This document shows positions 18,597 through 27,861 of a stretch of 64,000 bases of DNA, in pieces; position 1 is the stretch's first letter; each line of letters opens with the position of its first letter. This DNA comes from Hyphomonadaceae bacterium. Lineage in GTDB: Bacteria > Pseudomonadota > Alphaproteobacteria > Caulobacterales > Aquidulcibacteraceae. The stretch spans positions 1 to 64,000 of the forward strand of contig WRPI01000005.1 in NCBI GenBank assembly GCA_009773395.1, in the 5' to 3' direction. The notes beneath the pieces were generated by a model. It had not been told where the DNA came from. It did not search any database and worked only from the letters and a program-made list of their open reading frames with translations. Position numbers and translations under genes: made by a program.

Positions 18597-19378
18597 CAGC
18601 CCAAATCCCTTGCGACCTTGCTCATGGCTTCAAGCCATATCAGCATGCCTGCGCCCGAAGTAATCATAAACAGGAATAATCCAACCACTACTTGAATTGG
18701 TTGGGCAATGAAGAACACTTGAATGGCCGGTGCTGCGCGGTTGATAATGCCAATCGCGACATTGAAAATAACACCATAAAGTATCAATGGCACCGTTATT
18801 TGGATTGCCAATAAAAACGCTTTCGAAAAGCTGGTTAATATCCAGGTCGCACTGGGGCCAGCTTTGAAGGCCCATAAAGCGCTTTGTGGATTGGACGACA
18901 TGAAATCAAACGAATTTATAGTCCCAACAATAAACCAATGGTGCAAATTGGTTTGCATTACCAAAGTTGTGCCAATAACCGCCAAAAATGCCCCAAATAT
19001 TGCACCCTGTGAGCCTTGGGTTGGATCCATAGTCATGGCAAATGACAAGCCAGTTTGCATACCTGCGATTGACCCAGCAGTCGCCAACGCCGAAAAAATC
19101 GTGCGCAAAACTGTGCCAATTGCAAGGCCAATCAGGATTTCAGCGCTGATGCCCAAAAACAAGCCGCTATTAGTTTCGGGCATTGGTGGCAATTTGCCAG
19201 CCACCAATGGCGTGATGATTGCGGCGACAAACAACGCCAACAAAAGCCGCACGCGCGGCGGCACTGAGCTATCACCAATCCCCGGTGCTAACATAAATAT
19301 CGCGCCCAATCTTGCGAAAACTAGGCCAGTGGTCCAGATTTGAATTGGCACGAATTCCAATGGTTTAACCCGCGCCAC
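18596..19378 (-). CDS. fliR: Flagellar export apparatus protein FliR
   Basis: About 260 residues with six or so hydrophobic segments. It forms the export gate with FliP and FliQ. Family-typical stretches are FARLGAIFMLAPGIG near the N terminus, GMQTGLSFAMTMDPTQG in the middle and PIQVVVGLFLFM near the end. The start is uncertain: the open frame reaches a TTG at 19405, overlapping fliQ by 41 bp, while the GTG at 19378 gives MARVKPLEF and a 14-bp overlap. The latter better fits the short N terminus of the family. It overlaps flhB by one base. Confidence 0.94.
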   Translation of the reverse strand: MARVKPLEFVPIQIWTTGLVFARLGAIFMLAPGIGDSSVPPRVRLLLALFVAAIITPLVAGKLPPMPETNSGLFLGISAEILIGLAIGTVLRTIFSALATAGSIAGMQTGLSFAMTMDPTQGSQGAIFGAFLAVIGTTLVMQTNLHHWFIVGTINSFDFMSSNPQSALWAFKAGPSATWILTSFSKAFLLAIQITVPLILYGVIFNVAIGIINRAAPAIQVFFIAQPIQVVVGLFLFMITSGAGMLIWLEAMSKVARDLG

Positions 19379-19637
19379 TTTGGGCAATGCGCGCCATGGT
19401 TTCAATCATATAATCGTTCAAAAGCCCGCCCATAAAGGGTAAAAATATCAAAAGCGCGGCAAAAATTGCCAATATTTTCGGCACGAAAACCAAGGTCATT
19501 TCCTGAACTTGGGTCAGTGCTTGTAAAAGGCCGATAACCACACCAACAATCAGGCCGACAATCATCGCCGGCGCACTCATGGCGATGACGAGCCAAATGG
19601 CGGAGCGGGCGATATCGAGGACTTCGTTCGGTTCCAA
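19365..19637 (-). CDS. fliQ: Flagellar export apparatus protein FliQ
   Basis: 90 residues with two hydrophobic helices (about 15-42 and 52-76), the family's normal size. The first contains VGLIVGVVIGLLQALTQVQEMTL, and the LTQVQE turn is diagnostic for FliQ. It is the first gene of the minus-strand export run and overlaps fliR. AAGGAGA lies just upstream as ribosome site. A CtrA-box-like site sits 64-78 bp before the start, consistent with class II flagellar operon control as known for Caulobacter fliQR. Confidence 0.96.
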   Translation of the reverse strand: MEPNEVLDIARSAIWLVIAMSAPAMIVGLIVGVVIGLLQALTQVQEMTLVFVPKILAIFAALLIFLPFMGGLLNDYMIETMARIAQSGAG

Positions 19638-19700
19638 TTAGGTTTCTCCTTAATTGCGTTTTTTTATTGTGCCTCTAGTGAAAACACCAATTAGACATTC

Positions 19701-19715
19701 GTAAATCATGGTTAA
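19701..19715 (-). promoter_or_regulatory. Candidate CtrA-binding site before fliQ
   Basis: On the fliQ strand it reads TTAACCATGATTTAC, that is TTAA-N7-TTAC, seven of eight positions of the Caulobacter consensus TTAA-N7-TTAA. The site is short and the DNA AT-rich, so chance is possible; the context (a fliQ promoter, with cckA in the same operon) raises its interest. Confidence 0.5.
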
Positions 19716-19747
19716 TTTTGCGTAAGTTTTTCGCTTTTATTTACGGC

Positions 19748-19870
19748 GTCATCCCCGAATTTTCGACTTGTCCAGCGTAGCCCGAAGGGCGAAGATGGAA
19801 GAAAATGTCGGGGATCTCAGCGAAATAAATACGAGATCCCCGACAAAATCTGCGATTTTTCGGGGATGAC
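19748..19870. repeat. REP/BIME-like double-hairpin element, copy 2
   Basis: Same outer arms (GTCATCCCCGAA / TTCGGGGATGAC) and inner arms (GTCGGGGATCT / AGATCCCCGAC) as copy 1, and an almost identical right half. The left half carries about 34 extra bases, including the small hairpin GCCC-GAA-GGGC at 19780-19790. Noncoding and located in a divergent promoter region. Confidence 0.85.
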
Positions 19871-19964
19871 AATAAATGGTTGCAAAAAGATAAAACGACA
19901 TAATTCTGTGCAATTGCTGTTCTAAAGACTTATATTTTTAGGCCATCAAGGGTAACTCTCAACC

Positions 19965-22010
19965 ATGAAATCCAATGTATTTACCCAATTATGCGACGTA
20001 AGATATTCCAAACGTGACTTTCTAAAACTCGGCGCTGCGACTTTGCCCGCTTTTTTCGTCGGTTTTGAACATGCAAATGCTGCGAATGCCGCTTTCACGC
20101 CAGTTCCCGAAAACCAAAATGACACAGTAACCGTGCCCGAAAATTATGAATGGCAAAAATTAGTTTCATGGGGGGATCCGTTATTTGAAGACATGGAAGA
20201 CGCCAAAATCCAACCGGGCGCACCTTTCACTTTCACTCGCGCCGAACAAGAAATGCGGGTTGGCACGCAAAACGATATGTTTGCGCTTTTCCCAAAAAAC
20301 TATGCCTTTCCATTCAGCAACGCCGCGCAAAGCGATTGGATAATGTGTTCGAACAATGAAAACTCATCGCCATATCTTTCCATAGTCTCCAATAATGGCC
20401 GCCTTAACCCGACACCAAGCGAAATTGAGGCGCTTTATGCAGCCCAAGGCGTAACCATTATGGAAGTAACCCATGATATTGCGAGCGGCGCATGGACACC
20501 AAAATTATGCAAGCAAGGCGAGGGGCTTAACCGCCGCATCACCCCGTTTAGCGAAGTGATTTTTGAAGGACCTGCACAAAACCACCCATGGATATTGGAC
20601 GGCCAAAAAATAACCAATGCTTATGAAGCCAATCTAGGCAATGTCCCGAAAAATCGCAGCGGTGTAATGTGTGGCACTTTGCAAAATTGCGCAGGCGGTT
20701 TCACGCCTTGGGGAACCTATCTTACGGCCGAAGAAAACGTCGATAATATGTTTTTTGTGTCCGATAATTCGGGCGCGAAATTGGCATCGGCGCGCGAACG
20801 TGATGGCTATGAATTTGATGAAGGAAGCTATGGTTTTGGCAATCGTTGGCGCCTAGGCGGGCCCGATCAATTTGACCTTTCGCGCAATCCACATAGCAGT
20901 GCGCTTTATGGCTGGGTGGTGGAAATTGACCCCTACGACCCCAATTGGGCCCCGCGTAAACGCACGGCTTTAGGGCGCAAGAAGCAAGAATGCGCCAACA
21001 CAGTTTTATCCAAATCGAGCCAAGTCGCGGTTTATTCTGGCGATGATCAAAGCAATGAATTTGTCTATAAATTTGTGACTACTGGCAAATTTAATCCAAA
21101 TAACCGCACCGCAAATCGCGACCTACTCAACAGCGGAAAACTTTATGCGGCGCGATTTGAAGCCGATGGCAGTGGGAAATGGCTCGAAATTTCCCTCGCC
21201 GCCGCCAATGCCGCCCCCAAGGGGATTTTAGACACGCCGTTCGCCGATATCGCAGATTTGAAAGTGCGCAATCGCGAAGCCTCAAGACGGCTTGGCGCAA
21301 CACAAATGGATCGCCCAGAAGACGTGGAATGCCCAAAGGACGATCATTTTCGTGGCCAAGGCAGCGTTTATGTGGTTTGCACTGGCAATACGTCTGAAGA
21401 TAATTTCAATGGCAATGCCGCTAATCCGCGCCGTAGCAATGGCCAAAACCCTGAGCTTAATTATACTGGCCATATTGTGCGGATAAATGAAAAAAATGAT
21501 GACCATGCGGCAACAGATTTTACTTGGGAAATATTTCTAACCGGCGGTGACCATTCGGCGCAAAGCGTAAATCTTGAACGCACTAATGGCGATGTTCGTA
21601 ATATGTCATCATGGATTGAAGGCCAGCAAATCACTAGTGGTGACCGCTTTGCGATGCCTGATAATATCACTTTTGATATGGCGGGTAATGCCTGGTTCAC
21701 CACCGATGGCATGCCCGATAATTTCCCATGTAATGATGGCATTTATGTAGTTTCCACCACCGCGCCCGCGCCGCGCCAAGTGAAACGCTTTTTAACCGGC
21801 CCAATTGGTTGCGAAATCACTGGCCCATTATTATCGCCTGATAACAAAACCTTCTTTTGTGGGCTACAGCATATAGGTGGTGAAAATGCTCAAGCGGTTG
21901 GCTATCGCGGGCAACAAGAAGCCCCATTTTCAACCTTCCCCAATGACACCTGGCCGCGCGACACAATTGTTTATGTGCGACGCAAGGATGGTGGGATTGT
22001 GGGGGGATAG
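19965..22010 (+). CDS. PhoX-family (DUF839) alkaline phosphatase-like protein
   Basis: 681 residues. PhoX enzymes are exported Fe/Ca-dependent phosphatases that release phosphate from esters. Family-typical motifs are GGFTPWGTYLTAEEN (about 243-257), ALGRKKQE (about 330), DRPEDVECP (about 450) and DNITFDMAGNAWFTTDG (about 565-581). The N terminus SKRDFLKLGAATLPAFF resembles a Tat signal, but the twin arginine is Lys-Arg. It is convergent with the following gene and overlaps its 3' end by 40 bp. No perfect Pho box was recognised upstream. Confidence 0.86.
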   Translation: MKSNVFTQLCDVRYSKRDFLKLGAATLPAFFVGFEHANAANAAFTPVPENQNDTVTVPENYEWQKLVSWGDPLFEDMEDAKIQPGAPFTFTRAEQEMRVGTQNDMFALFPKNYAFPFSNAAQSDWIMCSNNENSSPYLSIVSNNGRLNPTPSEIEALYAAQGVTIMEVTHDIASGAWTPKLCKQGEGLNRRITPFSEVIFEGPAQNHPWILDGQKITNAYEANLGNVPKNRSGVMCGTLQNCAGGFTPWGTYLTAEENVDNMFFVSDNSGAKLASARERDGYEFDEGSYGFGNRWRLGGPDQFDLSRNPHSSALYGWVVEIDPYDPNWAPRKRTALGRKKQECANTVLSKSSQVAVYSGDDQSNEFVYKFVTTGKFNPNNRTANRDLLNSGKLYAARFEADGSGKWLEISLAAANAAPKGILDTPFADIADLKVRNREASRRLGATQMDRPEDVECPKDDHFRGQGSVYVVCTGNTSEDNFNGNAANPRRSNGQNPELNYTGHIVRINEKNDDHAATDFTWEIFLTGGDHSAQSVNLERTNGDVRNMSSWIEGQQITSGDRFAMPDNITFDMAGNAWFTTDGMPDNFPCNDGIYVVSTTAPAPRQVKRFLTGPIGCEITGPLLSPDNKTFFCGLQHIGGENAQAVGYRGQQEAPFSTFPNDTWPRDTIVYVRRKDGGIVGG

Positions 22011-22786
22011 GACTTCATTTCATTTATCAGTCTGGTTTTTGCAAAGCCATCGGTATTGCCGCTACTTAGCATCCCGCTAAGAAAAAAGGGAATATTTTCG
22101 TAGACAAAATGTGTCGGGTTTAATCCTATGGGTTTATCAAGTCGATTTGGATTGAAATCGCTGTTCAAAAGCAAATTTGCAACCTTTGCATTTGCAACCA
22201 AAACGCGTTCTAAATTGCCTTTTTTTATTAAGCGATCAATAGCTTCTTTTAACAGATCGAACTGCACTTTCCCGAATTGTGAAAACGGAAAAAATTCGCC
22301 ATTTCTTGCAGTGAGGATGTCAGTCGCATCTTTTTGGTTCGTTTCCCGCACTAGAAACAAATCAAGATGGTTGTAATTTTCACCCCCACATGCCTTAAAA
22401 ACATCAGTTATTGGTCCAAAAAACCTTGTATATTTATTCTTAGAATTTTTTTCGAGTTCTTTTATGGAGTTAATCCTTTCTTTCATGTTATCGGGTTTTT
22501 CATCACTATATTCAAATAGTGTTATGGCATCTCCTTCCCATTTAGTTTCTTGTCTAACCCTTTCGTTTAATGCCGATTTGCTAAACGAAGGATTCATACC
22601 GATAGATAAATCGGGGTAATTTAGATCAAAACCAGATAAAAATGATGGCATCAATGTTTGTCTAGGAAATTCCTTTTTCTCTCCACAGCGCGACCATATT
22701 TTCAGTGCATTGGCATTATACCAGTTCTCAAATTTACAATTTTCGTCGTTTGTTTCTGGGGGATCGTATGGGGTGCTTTGGGACAT
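21971..22786 (-). CDS. Hypothetical protein, possibly UDG-like fold
   Basis: 271 residues, not recognised with confidence. It is soluble, charged and without signal peptide. Suggestive stretches are SIGMNPSFS (about 80), HLDLFLVRETNQ (about 144-155) and RVLVANAKVANLLL (about 195-208). Together these recall uracil-DNA-glycosylase-superfamily-like proteins of unknown role, where GxNPS and a late strand-helix are common; this is a weak inference. The Lys/Asn-rich composition is a little unlike its neighbours, hinting at acquisition. The 3' end overlaps the convergent phosphatase gene by 40 bp. The ATG at 22786 is the only clear start. Confidence 0.6.
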   Translation of the reverse strand: MSQSTPYDPPETNDENCKFENWYNANALKIWSRCGEKKEFPRQTLMPSFLSGFDLNYPDLSIGMNPSFSKSALNERVRQETKWEGDAITLFEYSDEKPDNMKERINSIKELEKNSKNKYTRFFGPITDVFKACGGENYNHLDLFLVRETNQKDATDILTARNGEFFPFSQFGKVQFDLLKEAIDRLIKKGNLERVLVANAKVANLLLNSDFNPNRLDKPIGLNPTHFVYENIPFFLSGMLSSGNTDGFAKTRLINEMKSYPPTIPPSLRRT

Positions 22787-22936
22787 GATAGGGATTGAAC
22801 TCCAATCTTCTTACTGTATTTCTCAAATGCCCAATTTTGTATAGTCTCTTATTATGCTGAGTTAAAATTCCTAAGGCTTAAAGTGGAATCACAAATTCAT
22901 ATTGTGCTTATTTCCCAAACCAACTATTCAATTCCC

Positions 22937-23806
22937 ATGACTGACATTGAAACCAAAAAACAAATGGCGCGGGCGTGGTTTGAGAAATTGCGTGATGATA
23001 TTTGCGCGCGCTTTGAAGCTCTGGAGGAAGCAGCAAATCCGCAGCTTTATCAAGGCGTGGCTGGGCGCTTTATGCGTAGCCCGTGGAAACGCAGCCAGGC
23101 TAATGGCGGCGGTGGTGTTATGGCCATGATGCACGGGCGCTTGTTTGAAAAAGTCGGGGTGCATGTATCCACAGTTCATGGCGAATTTCCGCCTGATTTT
23201 GCCAAAAACATGAAAGGCGCGCAGGATGATCCGCGCTTTTGGGCTTCGGGCATTTCCCTCATCGCCCATATGCGCAACCCGCACGTGCCGGCCGTGCATA
23301 TGAATACGCGTATGATTGTTACAACCGAATCTTGGTTTGGCGGCGGCGCCGATTTAACGCCGACATTGGATTTCCAGCGCACACAAGATTTCCCCGATGC
23401 AATTTCGTTTCACCAAGCAATGAAATATGCATGCGACAAGCACGACCCAAACTACCATGAAAAATTCAAAAAATGGTGCGATGAATATTTCTTCCTGCCC
23501 CACCGCAATGAACCACGCGGCATTGGCGGCATATTTTTTGATCACCATCAATCGGGAGATTGGAACAAGGATTTCGCCTTCACCCAAGAAGTGGGCCGCG
23601 CGTTTTTAGAAATTTATGCCAAAATCGTCGAAACCCGCATGAACGAAAAATGGTCCGCCGAAGAACGTGAAGAGCAATTAGTGCGCCGTGGCAGATATGT
23701 AGAATTTAATTTGCTCTATGATCGTGGGACAATGTTCGGCCTTAAAACTGGCGGTAATGTCGAAAGCATATTATCATCAATGCCACCGATGGTGAGATGG
23801 CCTTAA
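22937..23806 (+). CDS. hemF: Oxygen-dependent coproporphyrinogen III oxidase
   Basis: 289 residues from MTDIETKK; the frame upstream to 22883 is not typical of the family and is left out. HemF decarboxylates two propionates of coproporphyrinogen III using O2, in the cytoplasm, towards haem. Signatures: [34 protein letters not shown] and the C-terminal [16 protein letters not shown] followed by SMPPMVRWP. Length and sequence are normal. The next gene, a VOC protein, starts 16 bp downstream on the same strand and may be co-transcribed. Confidence 0.97.
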   Translation: MTDIETKKQMARAWFEKLRDDICARFEALEEAANPQLYQGVAGRFMRSPWKRSQANGGGGVMAMMHGRLFEKVGVHVSTVHGEFPPDFAKNMKGAQDDPRFWASGISLIAHMRNPHVPAVHMNTRMIVTTESWFGGGADLTPTLDFQRTQDFPDAISFHQAMKYACDKHDPNYHEKFKKWCDEYFFLPHRNEPRGIGGIFFDHHQSGDWNKDFAFTQEVGRAFLEIYAKIVETRMNEKWSAEEREEQLVRRGRYVEFNLLYDRGTMFGLKTGGNVESILSSMPPMVRWP

Positions 23807-23822
23807 ATAATGGAGCCGTAAA

Positions 23823-24296
23823 ATGAACAAAAACACGATTTGTCTATGGTTCGACCATGACGCCGAGGAAGCTGCTAATTTTTACGCGCAGGTTTTTCCT
23901 GATAGTGTTCTTGGCGCTACTCACCGCGCGCCGTCTGATTTTCCCGGTGGCAAGGCTGGTGATGTTTTGGTTGTGGAATTCACTGTTTGCGGGATAGCTT
24001 GCATTGGTCTGAATGGCGGGCCAGCGTTTAAGCATAGCGAAGCATTTTCCTTCCAAATTGCCACTGAAGACCAAGCGGAAACTGATAAATATTGGAACGC
24101 AATCATCGACAATGGCGGCAGCGAGAGCGCATGTGGTTGGTGCAAAGACAAATGGGGGCTTTCATGGCAAATTACCCCGAGGGTTTTGACGCAAGCCATG
24201 GCGCAAGGCGGCGATGTGGCAAAACGAGCGTTTGAAGCGGTGATGACAATGAAGAAAATCGATGTCGCGATAATTGAGGCGGCGATACAGGGCTAA
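23823..24296 (+). CDS. VOC-superfamily PhnB-like protein
   Basis: 157 residues. The N terminus TICLWFDHDAEEAANFYAQVFPDS and later WGLSWQITPRVL are the hallmark of the PhnB-like branch of the vicinal-oxygen-chelate superfamily (older name 3-demethylubiquinone methyltransferase-like), which is mostly uncharacterised and has no methyltransferase fold. FVFQIATEDQAETDKYWNAI-type central residues form the second half. A ribosome site GGAG lies 5' of the ATG. It sits between hemF and a methyltransferase whose start directly follows its stop, so the three may form an operon. Confidence 0.88.
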   Translation: MNKNTICLWFDHDAEEAANFYAQVFPDSVLGATHRAPSDFPGGKAGDVLVVEFTVCGIACIGLNGGPAFKHSEAFSFQIATEDQAETDKYWNAIIDNGGSESACGWCKDKWGLSWQITPRVLTQAMAQGGDVAKRAFEAVMTMKKIDVAIIEAAIQG

Positions 24297-24297
24297 T

Positions 24298-24945
24298 ATG
24301 AACAACCAAAACGAAGATTATTTCAAACACGCGCGCACCGAAGTCTTGCCGTTTTTGCCAGCGAAACTTGAAAAAGTTCTGGAGCTTGGGGCGGCATCGG
24401 GGGCGACATTTGCCGTAATAAAGCAAAAACACCCCAATGCTTGGGGTTATGGCATTGAGCTTGACCCTAGCGCCGCAGCGCGTGCCAAAAATGTGTTTAA
24501 TGTTGTGCAAATTGGCGCGATTGAAAACATAAAATTTGAGCTCGAAATTGCCCAAAATACGCTTGATTTGGTGCTTTGCCTTGATGTTTTGGAACATTTG
24601 GTGGACCCTTGGACAGAGGTGAGAAGGCTTGCGCCATTATTGCGAGATGGCGGGCGCCTGATTATTTCCGTGCCAAATGTGCGTAATTTCAAATTTCTTA
24701 TGCGGCTTTTGTTCAAAGGCGATTTTCACTATGTCGATGCCGGTATTTTGGACCGCACTCATTTGCGGTTTTTTACTTTTGCAACAGCGCAAGAATTGGG
24801 AACAAGGGCCGGGCTAAAGCCCCTCTATTTAGGCGGCACAAAAGCGCCAAAGCCATATAGCGCCAAAGGAATAATCAAAGCCCTCACATTTGGCCTGCTT
24901 GAACCAATAATGCAAAAGCAGGTTTTGGTGGTTTTAGAGAAATAG
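24298..24945 (+). CDS. Class I SAM-dependent methyltransferase
   Basis: 215 residues from MNNQNEDY. The Rossmann motif I is LELGAASGATF (about 31-41), motif II the acidic end of YGIELD (about 56-61), and LVLCLDVLEHLVDPW is the post-III motif of the UbiE/Methyltransf_11 group. LIISVPNVRNFKFLMRLLF follows, as in methyltransferases linked to polysaccharide or quinone modification. The substrate is unknown. The ATG comes 1 bp after the preceding stop codon, indicating coupling. Confidence 0.88.
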   Translation: MNNQNEDYFKHARTEVLPFLPAKLEKVLELGAASGATFAVIKQKHPNAWGYGIELDPSAAARAKNVFNVVQIGAIENIKFELEIAQNTLDLVLCLDVLEHLVDPWTEVRRLAPLLRDGGRLIISVPNVRNFKFLMRLLFKGDFHYVDAGILDRTHLRFFTFATAQELGTRAGLKPLYLGGTKAPKPYSAKGIIKALTFGLLEPIMQKQVLVVLEK

Positions 24946-25024
24946 TAAAAGCACCACGATTTTTTGTTTGAAATCTGACTTTTTGGGTGTAGTGTGTAGT
25001 CCTCAAATGACGTGAGGTTTCAAA

Positions 25025-26047
25025 ATGAAATTTGCCTTGCCAATTATCGCTATTTTATCGCAGATGTTGTTCGTTGCCCAAGCGCTCGCGCAACAGCGTT
25101 ATACGCCATTGCCAGCCGTTGGAGTTCAGGCTGCTGCCAATCCCGTCCTTGGTGACGTGAGGTTTGCGGATATTGGTTGTGATGCGGGGCTTCAAAACGC
25201 CTCTGGTAACTTACTTTGGACTATTACATTGGGTCGAAGTGCCTTAGTTGGCGCCAAGCTGGACGCGGAAATTATTATGAACGGAGCCTCGCTTGGCGTT
25301 CGCCAATATACAATTAGCCAGCTTCCTTCGGTTGCAGGCAATGGCCCGAAAATCATTCAAGGTATGCAGCCAGTGGCCTATTCGCGTAATAGCGGCAATG
25401 CCGATTTTCGGTTTAATGTTGCAGGTCGAGAAATTGGCCGAAAGTCCTTGTCATATTCATGCGTCACCCTCAACCCAATAAGCAGGGGCAATCAAACCTT
25501 AACCCTTCCAGATTTGGCAATTGGCCCGCATGTGTTTGTGTATTGGCAACGACCCGAAAGACCGCGTGCGCCCCCATATGTTTCCTTTTCCGAGATTAGA
25601 TTTGGCCCACCGTCATACGCCCATAATATTGGTTCCCGAGCCGACATGTTGCGCCCTGTTGAGTTATTTCAAATGACGGGCGGTGATTGCCGCAGCGAAA
25701 CTGATACTTCTTTATTGACGTTTGCAGTTTCAATCGTGGCAACTGGCGCGAGCCCACAAGCATTTACTGGTGATGAAGGCTATTATTATTATCCAGATCA
25801 TAATTCAGCTGAACTGTCGTTTGGGCGTGGCACAGTCTATTTTGACACGCGAACGGCGGCAAGGGTGAGGGAAGGGAATGCCACTTTACCCCAAGGCTTT
25901 GAGTGGCTGATATTCCATCGCCGCGTGCCATGCACAGCGAACGGAACTTTCGACTTTGTTATTGATGCCAATAATCGGCTGCGTGAAAGCAATGAAACCA
26001 ACAATAGTTTGCGGTTTAGGTTTAATTCATTGCTTAGGCCGCAGTGA
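25025..26047 (+). CDS. Secreted protein of unknown function with CARDB-like C terminus
   Basis: 340 residues with a signal peptide (KFALPIIAILSQMLFVAQALAQ). The mature part is beta-rich. The C-terminal strand pattern FDFVIDANNRLRESNETNNSLRF (about 312-334) resembles the end of a CARDB/APHP-type domain, in which an NE(T/S)NN turn is typical. The middle contains PDLAIGPHVFVYWQR. No catalytic motif was recognised. GTGAGG precedes the ATG. The last 21 bp overlap the convergent membrane protein gene. Confidence 0.68.
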   Translation: MKFALPIIAILSQMLFVAQALAQQRYTPLPAVGVQAAANPVLGDVRFADIGCDAGLQNASGNLLWTITLGRSALVGAKLDAEIIMNGASLGVRQYTISQLPSVAGNGPKIIQGMQPVAYSRNSGNADFRFNVAGREIGRKSLSYSCVTLNPISRGNQTLTLPDLAIGPHVFVYWQRPERPRAPPYVSFSEIRFGPPSYAHNIGSRADMLRPVELFQMTGGDCRSETDTSLLTFAVSIVATGASPQAFTGDEGYYYYPDHNSAELSFGRGTVYFDTRTAARVREGNATLPQGFEWLIFHRRVPCTANGTFDFVIDANNRLRESNETNNSLRFRFNSLLRPQ

Positions 26048-27793
26048 CACTTGGGTCACTTTGAACGCAACAATATGGCTGTCATTTTGGTTTGGAATTG
26101 GCTGCAAAAATTGCGGGATTCGTCCAGCCAATAATTGCGCCATCAAGCCATTTGGTGCGAATTTGGCGATTGCATCAGTATCAACATCACTGGCGCAATA
26201 AGCGAAATAATCAACACCATGCGCGCGGATTTGGGTTTCGGCGGCGGTGGGATTTGAAATTAGAATCTGATACAAATATTCCTTGCCAAAATCGCGGTGA
26301 TAAGCGGTGCCCAAAACATCGTGGGGTGTGGTCAGAAGCGCCAATGCACCAAGATCAATATTGGTTGCTAATAGTCCTTTTGGTTGCGATGCAAGCGCCG
26401 CAAAATCTCGGGTTGAGCGGCATTTTTTAATGCCATCGAATGAGAATTGTGCATTATTATGGCCGATGTTTTCTTTTGCGGCTTGTTTCAACTTGGTGTG
26501 GGCAAAAGGTGCGGCAATTGCCAAAATTGCTAATGCGATGACACTGGTTTTTTGGCTCAGATATTTGGGTAAAATTGCGGCTAACGCCATAATCGCGATA
26601 GTGGTTGCCTGAAAATGGAAACGGGTTTGGTAAAAAAATGCCAATGAACTGGCACTCGTCAATAAAATCGCCAATAACCACCAATTTGCATTTTGGCCTT
26701 TATTTTCACACGAAAATAATTGCGCAAATACCGCCAACATTGCGAGCAAGAGCATTGTGCCAACTGCCAATTGATCCAAAATCGGCCGCTCCATCATCGG
26801 TATTACTTCGCCATTTGCCAACAGCCAATTATTGCGCAATATCTCGCTGGTTTGCCAATAAAGCGGTTTCCAAAGCTCATCGAACTGCAAGGCACAAAGC
26901 GCCACTAATATTGCGACTACGCCAAGGCCGAAAAACCGCCATAGAGCTGTTTGGTTTGATGCAAATTTTGCGGCAATTCCAAGCCCGAATGCGCCTACCA
27001 AAATCGGCAGTAATTGCGCAATGCTAAGCGCATCATTAGTCTTGGTTAAATAGGAGTGTGGCGCGACATTTATGAAAAATCCCATCAATATCGCAAACCC
27101 AAAAGCAATTGAAAACCACAGAATTTGAAGGCTGCGCGCGCGCCCTACAATTCCCCACGCCACCGCCAACCAAGCCACGGCCATGATTTGTAGAGGCAAA
27201 ATTTCAAAGCCAATTGTGAGGCTGGCGCCGAGGCCGATGCCAGCAATAATCCCGCCTTTAACGCTATTTTGAACTAGCCCCAACAACAAAGCCGCAAAAC
27301 AAATCAGTTGCAAACCGTGATGATCTACGCGCCCCGGAACAAAATTATATGTGGCGGAAACCGAAAATACAAAAAGCACTATTGCGAAAAAAGGCGAAAA
27401 TGCGCTCGCGCTCAGATTTTTTGCGCCATTTCCAAGCAGCACAACATACGCCAAACCCAAAATCGGTGGTATCGCAAAAACTGCCGCGAACTCAGCGTTT
27501 GGCGCGCTCATAAATGGCCGCAAAACCAATTGCGCCAATGCCAATGGCAAGTCGGCGAGGCGCGACCAATGCATTGAAGCGCCATACGGCGGATTTGAGC
27601 GATGATTTACAAGGTCGTAAAAGCCTTGCCCATCAAGCCAAGCGCGAACTTGCAAAACCCGCATCCCATCATCGCTATCCACCAAATCCCACAGCAATAT
27701 TTTTTGCCATTGGGTCTGCGCGGCTTGTAACAATGCCAAAGTAAATATCGCCAAAAATAGCAAAATTCCGAGGTTTTTGGCGTGGTTTTTCAT
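26027..27793 (-). CDS. Polytopic membrane protein, GT-C/STT3-like glycosyltransferase candidate
   Basis: 588 residues with about 11-13 hydrophobic helices. The first extracytoplasmic loop has an acidic pair (LVDSDDGMRVLQVRAWLDGQGFYD, about 36-59), and the second loop carries GRVDHHGLQL (about 152-161). Acidic residues in loop 1 and a DHH-like motif are typical of GT-C enzymes, such as oligosaccharyl or polyprenyl-phosphate-sugar transferases. A C-terminal soluble periplasmic tail follows. Predicted to move a sugar from a lipid carrier in the periplasm; donor and acceptor are unknown. Confidence 0.7.
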   Translation of the reverse strand: MKNHAKNLGILLFLAIFTLALLQAAQTQWQKILLWDLVDSDDGMRVLQVRAWLDGQGFYDLVNHRSNPPYGASMHWSRLADLPLALAQLVLRPFMSAPNAEFAAVFAIPPILGLAYVVLLGNGAKNLSASAFSPFFAIVLFVFSVSATYNFVPGRVDHHGLQLICFAALLLGLVQNSVKGGIIAGIGLGASLTIGFEILPLQIMAVAWLAVAWGIVGRARSLQILWFSIAFGFAILMGFFINVAPHSYLTKTNDALSIAQLLPILVGAFGLGIAAKFASNQTALWRFFGLGVVAILVALCALQFDELWKPLYWQTSEILRNNWLLANGEVIPMMERPILDQLAVGTMLLLAMLAVFAQLFSCENKGQNANWWLLAILLTSASSLAFFYQTRFHFQATTIAIMALAAILPKYLSQKTSVIALAILAIAAPFAHTKLKQAAKENIGHNNAQFSFDGIKKCRSTRDFAALASQPKGLLATNIDLGALALLTTPHDVLGTAYHRDFGKEYLYQILISNPTAAETQIRAHGVDYFAYCASDVDTDAIAKFAPNGLMAQLLAGRIPQFLQPIPNQNDSHIVAFKVTQVSLRPKQ

Positions 27794-27861
27794 GCCCCAT
27801 AATTAGCAATCGCAAGTTTCGATTCCATTAATGGTGAGGGTAAGCGGATGCGGAGTTACCG

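Larger units (their letters stand above)
19638..19964. other. Divergent fliQ/phoX intergenic region
   Basis: 327 bp without a gene. It contains a CtrA-like site near fliQ, copy 2 of the REP-like element at 19748-19870, and an AT-rich stretch with the presumed phosphatase promoter. Confidence 0.6.

Noticed and set aside
19715-19730. Additional CtrA-like site (TTAC..TTAAC) near fliQ
   Set aside because: Spacing is off by one base from TTAA-N7-TTAA, and it overlaps the better site.
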